Shown here: in pieces, positions 25,658 through 34,753 of the stretch
How the letters are laid out: the number at the start of each line of letters is the position of its first letter
How positions within the stretch are numbered: position 1 is the stretch's first letter
Assembly (NCBI GenBank): GCA_026391805.1
Contig: JAPLDJ010000015.1
Span: 372,001 to 436,000, forward strand
From: Bacteroidota bacterium
GTDB taxonomy: Bacteria > Bacteroidota > Bacteroidia > Bacteroidales > FEN-979
Length of the DNA: 64,000 bases
Direction: 5' to 3'
Program-made: the position numbers and the translations under genes
Notes under the pieces: model-generated
Seen by the model: the letters and a program-made list of their open reading frames with translations, nothing else
Database searches by the model: none
Told to the model about the DNA's origin: nothing

Positions 25658-26935
25658 TCATACTGCGCTTTGCAGGATTTCATGCCAGTACTTTTGAATA
25701 GTTCTACGGCTTAGGTTTGAATTGGCTATAACCATGCTCTGGCTTACAACCTCATTCTTTGATTTGAGTTCCTTATAGACTTCAATCAAGTTCTTCAAGG
25801 TTTTTTTCTTTCTTAGCTTTCCGACTTCTCTTCCATTGATGACCTGCTTTTCATGGAGAGGTGTATTGTATTCAGGATTGTGCCATATCATTTTCTTTTT
25901 TGTCTTTATTTTCAATCCATTCTTTGATTGCTGTTCCTTGAATGACCTTGCCATGTATATTATCTCTTTGTCTTCAAGAGGAGGATTACAATGCTGGAGG
26001 TTTGCTTTCATCAAAACTCGTTCTAAAATCTTTATAGAAATATCAGGGTTATTGAATAGGATGCTATAAGCATATGCACTGAGATGTCTGTGTCTGAATC
26101 CATCATTGACTTTTCTTAGCATAAAAGCATCTCGGCTATCATGTCCTTCTTCAATGATTACATAGGGTTTGTTTTCATAATCATCCAAGACTGTCCTATA
26201 TTTTATCTTGAAATAACCACTTTTGATTCTGGAAGAATAATTTGAAGGCAATTCAAACAAATCAAGATCAGGATGGGATGCTATATATTCATAGGTAAGG
26301 GTTTTATAAGAAGTTAAGTCAATATCCTTTACGTCTATAGGCTTTACTGCTGGATTGACATAAATGGTTGGATCGGATGACAGGACAGTCTGACGGGAGT
26401 AATCTTTGGTTTGAGGATCAACCTTGAGAGAATAATTCTTCAGGAAATAATCTTCAAGGTAAAGCCATACCTCTGTAAAGTTATCAAGGGTTACACCTTT
26501 AACTTTGATCAGGACTCCATATCCTCTTCCTCCAAAAGATAACCAACAGGCATAAACAAAAGGTAATTTAGTAAAGATGGCATTTGAAAATATTCCATCG
26601 AAATCCAGATAAATAAATCCAGTAAGTTCTTTGACATTTTCTTTGGATCGTTTGTGGAAGAAGCAAGCATTAGGAGAAAAAGAAGGAATTGAGCACTTAA
26701 TCCTTTCATATTCTGGATGACCTTTAGGGTACTTTCTGGCTTCAGTTATTTTCTGATCATAGGGGCTGACTCTGATTAACTTAAAAATAGTTGGGAATTC
26801 AATGTGACCTAATACGGCAGATAAGGTCTGGTTTCTAAATAAGTTTGGTGACACTTCATTTGGGATCGTTTTTTGAGAAGAACTTGCCCAGAGAGTAGTG
26901 GCACCTAAAGAATCTGGTACCCCTTTCAACTTCAC
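25658..26935 (-). CDS. BT4734/VirE N-terminal-like primase-type protein
   Basis: A 425-residue protein. The N-terminal half matches the BT4734/BF3469 (VirE-N) domain of Bacteroidota mobile elements: IPSFSPNACFFHKRS, then ELTGFIYLDFDGI (Asp pair), then WLSFGGRGYGVLIKV. It resembles an archaeo-eukaryotic primase core. The middle is a PriCT-like helical domain (HDSRDAFMLRKVNDGFRHRHLSAYAYSILF, then LEDKEIIYMARSFKEQ). The C-terminus has a helix-turn-helix (NEVVSQSMVIANSNLSRRTIQKYW). No VirE/D5 ATPase follows, so it would need a helicase from elsewhere. It probably serves replication of the mobile element. Confidence 0.72.
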   Translation of the reverse strand: MKLKGVPDSLGATTLWASSSQKTIPNEVSPNLFRNQTLSAVLGHIEFPTIFKLIRVSPYDQKITEARKYPKGHPEYERIKCSIPSFSPNACFFHKRSKENVKELTGFIYLDFDGIFSNAIFTKLPFVYACWLSFGGRGYGVLIKVKGVTLDNFTEVWLYLEDYFLKNYSLKVDPQTKDYSRQTVLSSDPTIYVNPAVKPIDVKDIDLTSYKTLTYEYIASHPDLDLFELPSNYSSRIKSGYFKIKYRTVLDDYENKPYVIIEEGHDSRDAFMLRKVNDGFRHRHLSAYAYSILFNNPDISIKILERVLMKANLQHCNPPLEDKEIIYMARSFKEQQSKNGLKIKTKKKMIWHNPEYNTPLHEKQVINGREVGKLRKKKTLKNLIEVYKELKSKNEVVSQSMVIANSNLSRRTIQKYWHEILQSAV

Positions 26936-26990
26936 AATCCTACCCCGCTTAATCTCTCTGGAACAATTCTTCTGTTCCTATATATTAAAA

Positions 26991-27001
26991 TCCTGAGGCT
27001 T
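26991..27001 (+). repeat. TCCTGAGGCTT site, copy 2
   Basis: Exact 11-mer, 56 bases upstream of the primase-like gene start and 112 bases upstream of the gene at 27113. Confidence 0.6.
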
Positions 27002-27112
27002 TGTTTAATTTTTTTTCAACCCAGAAGGAATTCGTTGATAATGAATAGAGTATTAGAAATATTAAACTCAACAGGAATTCCGAACTATATGTAAATAAAT
27101 AATCAGAATAAA

Positions 27113-27643
27113 ATGAAAATAATAATTGAAAATCAGGTGAAAGAAATGGTTATCTCACATCTGGATCAATATCGAGTACTTGAAGGGGTGGGATATGATG
27201 CGAACAATTGCTCCAATTGGGCTGACTATTTAGGAATTGCACCTTTAGGAGCATATAAGGGTCGATTCCTTCCGCTTTCACCATTGGTCAGCATCTTTAA
27301 GGATGCTGTTAACCTTTACCGTGTTGAAGTTGAATTGAGGTCGGAATTATTGGAGTTCTTCTACTTTAAGGTGGTTGGGAAGAAGTTGATTTTTGACTTT
27401 GATCGATTATTACCCGATACTGTATATCATAGAAAAACATTTGCTGGAATATTTTTCAATGTTGATGAAAAGAACGAAGACACCATAAGGTACTGGCAAG
27501 AGAAATTAAAAGGTGAACCTGTTCCTGTTCCATTCGTACAGTTTATGATTGAAGAGAAAGAGTTTAGGCGGTTTGAGAAGGATCGGGCTAATAACTTCAG
27601 AAGACCAAAAATGCTTAAACTGAAAAAACAATACAAGAATTAA
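27113..27643 (+). CDS. Unknown protein
   Basis: A 176-residue protein. An early NNCSNWADYLGIAPLGAYKGRFLPL segment and a later LIFDFDRLLPDTVYHRKTFAGIFF segment look well folded. The C-terminus is strongly basic (RRFEKDRANNFRRPKMLKLKKQ), suggesting nucleic-acid contact. Divergent from the primase-like gene, with a short shared intergenic region. No family recognised. Confidence 0.62.
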   Translation: MKIIIENQVKEMVISHLDQYRVLEGVGYDANNCSNWADYLGIAPLGAYKGRFLPLSPLVSIFKDAVNLYRVEVELRSELLEFFYFKVVGKKLIFDFDRLLPDTVYHRKTFAGIFFNVDEKNEDTIRYWQEKLKGEPVPVPFVQFMIEEKEFRRFEKDRANNFRRPKMLKLKKQYKN

Positions 27644-27683
27644 ATCAATAATGTGAAGGTAATTATCAAAGGCTCTAAAATCT

Positions 27684-27714
27684 TTTGAATACTCAATTTA
27701 TTTTGTTAACTTTG
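27684..27714 (+). promoter_or_regulatory. Bacteroidota-type promoter
   Basis: TTTG (27684-27687) and TAACTTTG (27707-27714) with a 19-base spacer is a near-ideal match. The next gene starts at 27762. Confidence 0.65.
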
Positions 27715-27761
27715 AGTATATCCAGATTATAATAATCAATATTAACCAAAAATAAAACCCT

Positions 27762-28271
27762 ATGACAAATAGATTTACGGATTATATCCTATCAATTGAT
27801 TCACAAAAAAGAAAAGAAAAAATCTTACAATTAAGTGCCATACCTTCTATATCGATGAGTCTTGATGACATCCATCTTCTTCGTGAACTTGTATTATTTG
27901 AAAGCAATTCAATCCTTGACAACCACGGTCAAATATTTAATGTGAAATCTGGCAAAAGCGATTGGAAAAATCAAAAACTGGGGCTATGCTATAATAATGC
28001 AGCCCAAAAGATGAGCAAAGGATTTGAATATGTGGAAGGGTATTGTGTAAGGAAAAAAGATGGCTTAAAGTTTGGTCATGCTTGGAATGTTGATAAACAT
28101 GGAACACACTTGGATTTTTCACTTCCCAACTCGGAAGAATACGACTACTTTGGGATGGTGATTCCAAGTAAACTTGTTTATGCAGTTGGATTTAGAAATA
28201 GTGGGGTTTGGTATTCTGCATTACCCTTTATTGACGAAATTGAACTGACCTCCATTGCTTCTGAAGCATGA
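27762..28271 (+). CDS. Papain/transglutaminase-like protein (Cys-His-Asp pattern)
   Basis: A 169-residue protein. The order LCYNNA (Cys76), EYVEGYC, GHAWNV (His106) and HLDFS (Asp118) is the Cys-His-Asp layout of a compact transglutaminase/papain-like fold. I recall the same 'C-x-N-A ... YVEGY ... HAWN ... D' order in hypothetical proteins of plasmids and phages. Such folds can be proteases, amidases or deamidases, so the activity is open. It has a clear promoter of its own. No signal peptide, so it acts in the cytoplasm. Confidence 0.6.
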   Translation: MTNRFTDYILSIDSQKRKEKILQLSAIPSISMSLDDIHLLRELVLFESNSILDNHGQIFNVKSGKSDWKNQKLGLCYNNAAQKMSKGFEYVEGYCVRKKDGLKFGHAWNVDKHGTHLDFSLPNSEEYDYFGMVIPSKLVYAVGFRNSGVWYSALPFIDEIELTSIASEA

Positions 28272-28385
28272 AGTTTATTTATCACTCAAACGAGAATGTG
28301 CACAAACTTTACTTTACTCGATTTAAAAACCGAAGGATCACATTTTGTAAGAATTACTACTTTTGAGTCAAAGTAATTTTTTACA

Positions 28386-28757
28386 ATGGAACCTAAAACC
28401 AACTACAACATCAATCTGGACATCAAGTACGGTCATTTGGAATTGATCGATGTTCCTGAGATCGTCAAGGGCTGCAAAGAGAAATGGTTCAACCAGACAC
28501 TTACTCAAGTAAACGATATTATTGTTAGGATCGGGATCGTCCAAGGGGAATTCCATTGGCACAAACACGATCAGGATGATGAATTTTTCTTTGTTCTTTC
28601 GGGGAAGTTATTCATTGATCTTGAGGATCGGACTATCGAATTGGAGAAGGATCAGGGCGTGACCATTACCAAGGGTGTGAAGCACCGCCCAAGGGCTCCT
28701 GAAAAGGTGGTGATGTTAATGGTGGAGACGGCTGAGATCAAACCGACTGGAGATTAA
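28386..28757 (+). CDS. Cupin domain-containing protein
   Basis: A 123-residue single cupin. Motif 1 is visible as GEFHWHKHDQDDEFFFVLSG (His, His, Glu metal ligands and the Gly end) and motif 2 as a late ITKGVKHRPRAPE with the last His. Small cupins of this type bind a metal and a small molecule or act as isomerases; this one's substrate cannot be told. A TACTTTTG promoter-like box lies at 28358-28365, 21 bases before the ATG. It is followed 41 bases later by the PD-(D/E)XK gene. Confidence 0.9.
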   Translation: MEPKTNYNINLDIKYGHLELIDVPEIVKGCKEKWFNQTLTQVNDIIVRIGIVQGEFHWHKHDQDDEFFFVLSGKLFIDLEDRTIELEKDQGVTITKGVKHRPRAPEKVVMLMVETAEIKPTGD

Positions 28758-28798
28758 CCAGTAATGATAACTAATACCTGAAACTATATAAAGCACAA

Positions 28799-30562
28799 AT
28801 GGAATTCCCCAAATTAGATTTCAATATTAATAAAGACAGCGTCTTACTCAAGCAAATGGTCGCTAAATTTGACAGTGATTCCTTTATTACGGACATTGCT
28901 TTTGTTTTAACACTTATAGATTCGCCCCGAATCCAATGTTATCCATTTCAAGGATTAGATTCCCCATTTAGACAATTAACATATTTAGCCAGTTTGAATT
29001 TGAATTCAGATATAGATGGTGTCATATATAAAACTTTTCCGACAAATGAGCAATGGTATGAGATGGTTGTTCAAATGTTACGAGTTAGAGCTGGATATTA
29101 TGACGAATTATTACCACAAGAAGGTCAAGAATCTGAGGATTTTGCCAAGCTATACTCAATAGCTATGCCTGTTTTTAACAGCTATTTTGATATGGGAAAT
29201 CTTAATTATGAAGAACAGGAGATCGAGAGAGTAACGTCCTATTTCTTACCGTTTAATGATGAAATTGAAAATCATTTTAATTTAAAGACTGAGGATTTTA
29301 TAAGCATATACAATCTTATTGATCTTTTAATGGAGGAAAACCTAAATCGACCATTGAAAATTATCAATGATGATCCTGAGTCCTTAAATTTTTGGAATAA
29401 AATGAAGGAGGAGAAAGTCAATCCAATGGATTGGAATTATAACGGTGGAAATCCTAAACTACAAGAATTGGTATCAATCATGAAAAACCGTGGAGAAGTC
29501 CATACTATAAACAAGGAACAACTTTACAGACGTTACGACAATAATAAAATTGATTCTTTTCTAAGCAACCTCACAATTAGTAGAGGAGAAGATGCAAGTT
29601 ATCTATTTTATACTCAACCTAATAAAGTGCTACTTAGACCAATTTATAAAAGGACAGATGACAGGTTATTAATAATCGACACAAAACAAATAATTCATGC
29701 CATTTATAGATTATTACTAAATTTCATAATACGCACACCACAGAAAGATTCCTTCTATAGAAATAGAGGTAAGGCATTACAACAAAAGGTTTGTCAAATT
29801 CTCAATGATTATTTTAAAGGAGAAGCCTTTATTTACAACGAATATTCAATTGATGACGATAAACAGGATGTTTTACTCTTATTTAAAGGAATGGCTTTTA
29901 TAATAGAAACAAAGGCGAATAAGGAATTTAGTTTTAGTGGAGTTCCAGACACAATTAATATTTTCAAGCAATATTATCATTCCTTCCAAAGAGGAATTCA
30001 AAAAGGATATGATCAATGTTGGCGGGTTAAACAAAGGTTTTTAAATCAGGAGAATTTCACCATTATTCAAAGGAGTCCATCTTTAAGCTACCTTGTCAAA
30101 GGGAAAAAATATAACTCTGTTTTCTCCATTATAATCACTTTGGAAAAGTTTCAGGAACCCCAAATTAATACGCCCAGCGTGCTAAAAATTAATCAAAACG
30201 ATGATTATTTCCCTTTATCAATATCAATTGATGATTTCGAAGTTCTTTTTTTAGCACTTAAGAAACAAAAAGTCCCAGTAATGAAGCTAATCAGGTTTTT
30301 CAAAATCAGAGAACAATTGCAAGGAAGAATCGTTTCAAATGATGAACTGAGATTATGGGGTGTGCTATTAATGAACAAGGACTTTAAAGTTCCTGAAGAT
30401 AAACATCAACATTTTCAGACATATACAGAGATGACTATTATCTTTGATGAGCTATATAAAGCAGGTCTTGGGTTTAAGAATGAAAAAAATATTGATAGGA
30501 AGAAGTCTCACAAAATCAGATTTATGGAACCAAGACACTTTTCTGATGGGATAAAAAAATAA
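28799..30562 (+). CDS. Large protein with an embedded PD-(D/E)XK nuclease motif
   Basis: A 587-residue protein without a recognised N-terminal family. Around residues 325-375 lies a restriction-endonuclease-like core: a helix (FYRNRGKALQQKVCQILNDYF), Glu348 in YNEYS, Asp357 in QDVLLLFKG, and Glu370-Thr-Lys372 (IIETKANKEF). This is the E...D...ExK arrangement of NERD/Mrr/RecB-like nucleases. The N-terminal 300 residues are helical and the C-terminal 200 residues are mixed. The layout (big helical sensor part plus nuclease) would suit a defence or DNA-repair nuclease. The next gene starts 13 bases after its stop. Confidence 0.65.
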   Translation: MEFPKLDFNINKDSVLLKQMVAKFDSDSFITDIAFVLTLIDSPRIQCYPFQGLDSPFRQLTYLASLNLNSDIDGVIYKTFPTNEQWYEMVVQMLRVRAGYYDELLPQEGQESEDFAKLYSIAMPVFNSYFDMGNLNYEEQEIERVTSYFLPFNDEIENHFNLKTEDFISIYNLIDLLMEENLNRPLKIINDDPESLNFWNKMKEEKVNPMDWNYNGGNPKLQELVSIMKNRGEVHTINKEQLYRRYDNNKIDSFLSNLTISRGEDASYLFYTQPNKVLLRPIYKRTDDRLLIIDTKQIIHAIYRLLLNFIIRTPQKDSFYRNRGKALQQKVCQILNDYFKGEAFIYNEYSIDDDKQDVLLLFKGMAFIIETKANKEFSFSGVPDTINIFKQYYHSFQRGIQKGYDQCWRVKQRFLNQENFTIIQRSPSLSYLVKGKKYNSVFSIIITLEKFQEPQINTPSVLKINQNDDYFPLSISIDDFEVLFLALKKQKVPVMKLIRFFKIREQLQGRIVSNDELRLWGVLLMNKDFKVPEDKHQHFQTYTEMTIIFDELYKAGLGFKNEKNIDRKKSHKIRFMEPRHFSDGIKK

Positions 30563-30575
30563 TTTTTAATATGTA

Positions 30576-31091
30576 ATGGCAACCATCTACTGCTCTGCAA
30601 AACTTTCAACCCTCCTTAATCTACCAAAGAACCCCAACGGTGTTTCAACCGCAGCGGTTGATCCCCATAGCTGGAATGCCATGCTGTTTTATCTGAATAA
30701 GAGGAAGTGTCTGTTGTTCATGCACAAGTCCATACTTTATTCGTTCCTCGCCCTTGATATTGTAAAGAAAGACCTTGCCGATTTTACAAAGTTCTTCAGG
30801 CAGCATTTTACCGACCAGCTTCTTGCCGATCAGTTGATCAATCCCCAAACTCAAGCCATGTTGGACACTGTCTATGATTCCATAATTCTCTTGCCCACAG
30901 ATAACGATAAGCGGATCATTGGTTCCATGAATGACTGCATCCAGAGGGTCAGATTTTACGAATATCGGGAAGGTGATACGCTGGTGATGAAGCCGACCTA
31001 TCTTGGGCACCAGCTCAACAGAACTCCGATGGGAACTATTGAATATGCATATCCTGTAGAGAAGATGAAGGATTTCATTAAGAATCATTAA
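30576..31091 (+). CDS. DUF6933 domain-containing protein
   Basis: A 171-residue protein. The opening (IYCSAKLSTLL), then SWNAMLFYLNKRKCLLFMHKSILYSFLALDIVKKDLADFTKFF, is the pattern I associate with DUF6933. These small proteins have no known role. It follows the nuclease gene by 13 bases, so it may be co-expressed as a partner. The family call is from memory of the pattern. Confidence 0.65.
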   Translation: MATIYCSAKLSTLLNLPKNPNGVSTAAVDPHSWNAMLFYLNKRKCLLFMHKSILYSFLALDIVKKDLADFTKFFRQHFTDQLLADQLINPQTQAMLDTVYDSIILLPTDNDKRIIGSMNDCIQRVRFYEYREGDTLVMKPTYLGHQLNRTPMGTIEYAYPVEKMKDFIKNH

Positions 31092-31111
31092 CAAGTAAGA
31101 TATTAATCGAA

Positions 31112-31275
31112 AAGAAAATGCTGAATTGTGCTTTGCTGATGCTTTTAGTAATTCTTAGGCGGTATTTTCAGCCTTTGGTAAAGAGCTTGGGTTTCACGAA
31201 GACCAGTGCTTAAAAGTTGGCAGTGCCTTCGGTGGTGGAATGGATCGAAAACAACTAACTTGTGGAGCAATATAA
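31112..31275 (+). pseudogene. Relic of a C_GCAxxG_C_C family redox-type protein
   Basis: One frame reads ENAELCFADAFSNS, a stop (TAG), then AVFSAFGKELGFHEDQC and GSAFGGGMDRKQLTCGAI before TAA. The order (AEECF...C-x-Q-AVFSAF, then SAFGGGM...CGA) is that of the C_GCAxxG_C_C family. The first conserved Cys region is replaced and followed by an internal stop, and the C-terminal half is missing. Decayed fragment. Confidence 0.65.
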
Positions 31276-31293
31276 TAATTACTAAAATTTAAA

Positions 31294-34164
31294 ATGATGG
31301 ATACAACATTAAATAATATCATAAATCAAATTGAACAATCTATTGAAAAACGCAATTTTCTGGAAGTAAAATCAATTTGTGAGAGATTTATTTCCCTTAA
31401 TTCAAGTGAGAATTCCGTGTTCATTTCATCCCAATTGACACCATCCAAACTACAGACAGTACGAAATTTGATATTGCAATTATCCGAAAGAGTTAAAACC
31501 CCAGTTTTATCCGACCTATGGCAAATTATTGCATTTATTTATTACTTTATTGGACACTTTGACAAGACAATTAGATGCTTTCAAAATGCTATTAATTGTG
31601 ACCCTGCTATGACAGAACCATTGTTAAATCTTGGACGTCTTTATAGAGAAATTAACCAATATGGAGAGGCTATTGAATGTTATAATAAAGCAACACAGAT
31701 TGATAAAAACAAGCCAGAAGCATGGTTTTATCTTGGGAGTTTATATGCTCATCAGGATGAATTCGATTTGGCAATAAAGAGTTACAGAAATTCAATCAAA
31801 ATAAATAAGAATGCGTTGGAGCCTTGGTATAATCTCGGAAACCTTTATAAACGACTTAAACGGTTTGATGAAGCTATTGAATGTTATAAAAAAGCCATAG
31901 AACTCGATAAATTCTCTAAAACTTCATGGCATAATCTTGGAGAAGTTTATTTTGATCTTTCCCAGTATGACAAAGCAATTTTATGCTTTAAAAATGTCCT
32001 CGAAATTGATGAATCTGATATATCAACATGGTATAGGCTCGGAGATGTTTATTTTAATCTTCGCCAGTATGAACAGTCAGTTGTATGCTATAAAAAAGTC
32101 ATCAAACTTGATGAATTTCATATTTCTTCTTGGTACAACCTTGGAAATACTTATCATGCTTTGAAACAATACGAACAAGCCATATTAACTTATTCAAAAG
32201 CTATCGAGTTAGATGGATCGTTATTCTATCCATGGAATGGTCTTGGAAATGTTCAGTATGATCTACATCATTACAAGCAAGCATTTGAATGTTACACTAA
32301 AACCATTGAACTCAATGAATTTTTTCCCATTGGGTGGTACAACCTTGGAAATGCTTATGCTAAACTTGATAGGAACAAACAAGCCGTTGAATCCTACAAA
32401 AAGGCGATTGAAATAGATAACTTATATTCTGCTCCATGGAATGGTCTTGGAGATGTTAGTTATAATATAAAAGAATACGACAAAGCAATAGAAAGTTATG
32501 AAAAATCAATTAAACTTGATGAATCTTCAGCTTATCCTTGGTATGGACTCGGGCAAGTTTATTTCCATATTAATAATTATGAACAAGCCATAGTCTGTTA
32601 TGAAAAGGCGATCCAACTTGATAATTCATTTGCTTCGCCTTGGTATTATTTAGGAAAGATATTTCAAAAAAGGGCAGACAATTTCGGAGCGCATGAAAAA
32701 TTTGCAATATTAGAGTATTTAGCTACGGATTTAAATGAATTTGCTCCATCATTATTAGATTTCTATAATGATTTCCATTCGCCTTTTCTCCTTAAAAGAA
32801 TATTTTCCAAAATAAAGAATATTGACACATACATCACTTATGGACAATTATTGAAAACCAATTTATTAGTTTGTCAACCGATGGAAGCGGTGATTCAGAA
32901 ATTATATTTTGAAAAAGCGTTAAAAGATAATAATCCTTCAAATGAACTTTTAACTGGCATTTTGACACACTATATGAACGATCCCGTAATTGCGTATAGG
33001 ATTTTCGATGAAGAAATTGATGCAAATAGTCCTAATGACCTTATGGGACAGTACTATTTTATGCTTTCATGTGAAAATTATCCTTTGGCAGAGTCGGAGT
33101 CTATAAAGAAGTTTGCTTTGGGAAAAGCTACAAATTATTATTCTTTATTAGACTTGGAGAAAGCCAGACCATCAAAATTTACACATTCATCAGAGGAGAC
33201 TTTACAAGTCTATTATACAGGAATGATATTTCGATTTTGTGATATGCCCGAACAGGCAATAAATTGTTTTAATCTTATTGAAGATTATATACCAGCTTTC
33301 TGCATGAAAATAGGGTGTTTGAAGGATCAAGGAATGCTAACTGAGAATGATGAAAACTTTCAAAAATTATTGACCTATGAACATAACCATAAAGGGATAT
33401 TAAACTTATCTGAGATTCCTCCAATTAATCTTGAAAACGAAACTTTTTATGAACAATTAATAAAGTTTATCCATATCAAAGAAATTCAAGATATCATTCC
33501 AATCTTGTTGGATTTTCTACCAGAAGATAATGATTTAAAATCAAAGCTGACTGCTTGTTGTCACTTTGAATTTAAAGAGGGTGAAGCATTTGCTATTATT
33601 TCAGCATCTTCTCTTATTTTGCAAAAACAAGAAATGGGAAAAATGATAAGTGAATCTCTTCAAAAGTTCTTGGAAGAATGTTTCATAAACTCATTTGCAA
33701 TTTTGGTTAAATTTTCGGGAGAAGATTTGGAATATAAGTTAGGTAATATAATTGACACTCATGATAATAAGGAAGAGAACATTAAATTAGTAGAATATTT
33801 TTACTTAAGAAAATCCATAGATCGGTTTGCGAAAATTCGTTTGACCCATTGGGCATGTTTGAGGCAATATAAAGGGAAACAATTAAGTGAAATTCAGCAA
33901 ACAATACTTAAAGCCACTTTACTGACTCCATTCCTATATGGTCTCAACACAATTGTTCCCATTATTCCATTGTTAATTCATCCATTATTAACGGTTATAC
34001 AAGAGGAAGTGATATTAGCCCCACTTTGTAAAAGCATTTCCACCTTTATTGAAGAAAAATTTATTAAGGATAAATTTGTAATTCCAGAAAACTTTATCAT
34101 ATTTCACGACCAATTCAATGAATGGTCAAATCAAAATCCAATTGCAGTTGTCGAATCGAATTAA
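31294..34164 (+). CDS. Large tetratricopeptide-repeat protein
   Basis: A 956-residue protein. Residues about 70-440 hold roughly eleven consecutive 34-residue TPR units with the W/Y-LG-Y-A-P signature (for example AWFYLGSLYAHQDEFDLAI, WYNLGNLYKRLKRFDEAI, WNGLGNVQYDLHHYKQAF). Several units are very similar, suggesting recent duplication. Residues 450-956 are helical with no recognised domain. No signal peptide or membrane helix. TPR scaffolds bind partner proteins. In an accessory region a sensor or effector scaffold is possible, but nothing here proves it. Confidence 0.85.
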   Translation: MMDTTLNNIINQIEQSIEKRNFLEVKSICERFISLNSSENSVFISSQLTPSKLQTVRNLILQLSERVKTPVLSDLWQIIAFIYYFIGHFDKTIRCFQNAINCDPAMTEPLLNLGRLYREINQYGEAIECYNKATQIDKNKPEAWFYLGSLYAHQDEFDLAIKSYRNSIKINKNALEPWYNLGNLYKRLKRFDEAIECYKKAIELDKFSKTSWHNLGEVYFDLSQYDKAILCFKNVLEIDESDISTWYRLGDVYFNLRQYEQSVVCYKKVIKLDEFHISSWYNLGNTYHALKQYEQAILTYSKAIELDGSLFYPWNGLGNVQYDLHHYKQAFECYTKTIELNEFFPIGWYNLGNAYAKLDRNKQAVESYKKAIEIDNLYSAPWNGLGDVSYNIKEYDKAIESYEKSIKLDESSAYPWYGLGQVYFHINNYEQAIVCYEKAIQLDNSFASPWYYLGKIFQKRADNFGAHEKFAILEYLATDLNEFAPSLLDFYNDFHSPFLLKRIFSKIKNIDTYITYGQLLKTNLLVCQPMEAVIQKLYFEKALKDNNPSNELLTGILTHYMNDPVIAYRIFDEEIDANSPNDLMGQYYFMLSCENYPLAESESIKKFALGKATNYYSLLDLEKARPSKFTHSSEETLQVYYTGMIFRFCDMPEQAINCFNLIEDYIPAFCMKIGCLKDQGMLTENDENFQKLLTYEHNHKGILNLSEIPPINLENETFYEQLIKFIHIKEIQDIIPILLDFLPEDNDLKSKLTACCHFEFKEGEAFAIISASSLILQKQEMGKMISESLQKFLEECFINSFAILVKFSGEDLEYKLGNIIDTHDNKEENIKLVEYFYLRKSIDRFAKIRLTHWACLRQYKGKQLSEIQQTILKATLLTPFLYGLNTIVPIIPLLIHPLLTVIQEEVILAPLCKSISTFIEEKFIKDKFVIPENFIIFHDQFNEWSNQNPIAVVESN

Positions 34165-34703
34165 AAATAAACTATACTGTGGGCTGGCTTTACCACATTA
34201 ACAGAACAAATACGGTCAGATATGTCCTCGGAACTGAAGGTCACTATCCATTGATCTGCTTTGGTGTTAATCCCAGTACCGCTGAACCAGATAACCTTGA
34301 CCCCACCTTGAAATCGGTTGATAGAATAGCTCGGAATCAAGGGTTCGATTCATGGATCATGCTAAATCTATATCCCCAACGTTCAACAAATCCAAGAGAC
34401 CTCCATTCTTCCTGTGATCAGGCATTGCATAGGACAAACCTTAAGCATATTGAGAATGTCATGATTCTTTATCCCCCTGTAATCTGGGCAGCATGGGGAA
34501 CATTGATCCGAACAAGACCGTACCTGATTGATTGCCTGATAGACTTCTATAAACTGTCCAATAACTTCGATTGTGATTGGGTCACATTCGGGCAAGAATC
34601 GAAAGACGGGCACCCTCATCATCCGTTGTACTTGAGGAATGATGAGAAAATGAAAGAGTTTGATATTGAGGGGTATCTCAAAAGGATGAAAGTGGCTAAA
34701 TAG
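34122..34703 (+). CDS. DUF1643 domain-containing protein
   Basis: A 193-residue protein. DUF1643 is clear: RYVLGTE, ICFGVNPSTAEPDNLDPTLKSVDRIA, GFDSWIMLNLYPQRSTNPRDL, and a late VTFGQESKDGHPHHPLYL. The fold is uracil-DNA-glycosylase-like, but the function is unknown. The ATG at 34122 overlaps the end of the TPR gene by 43 bases. A GTG at 34179, placed 15 bases after the TPR stop and just before the conserved part, is an equally good start. Confidence 0.85.
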   Translation: MVKSKSNCSCRIELKINYTVGWLYHINRTNTVRYVLGTEGHYPLICFGVNPSTAEPDNLDPTLKSVDRIARNQGFDSWIMLNLYPQRSTNPRDLHSSCDQALHRTNLKHIENVMILYPPVIWAAWGTLIRTRPYLIDCLIDFYKLSNNFDCDWVTFGQESKDGHPHHPLYLRNDEKMKEFDIEGYLKRMKVAK

Positions 34704-34741
34704 GATCATCAATCACTTTTTTTACTCTCCGCAGGGTTGCA

Positions 34742-34749
34742 TACCTTTG
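34742..34749 (+). promoter_or_regulatory. TACCTTTG box directly before an ATG
   Basis: TACCTTTG matches TAnnTTTG and ends 4 bases before the ATG at 34754. If it is a real -7 element the transcript would begin at or next to the start codon (leaderless). Confidence 0.35.
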
Positions 34750-34753
34750 CTCT

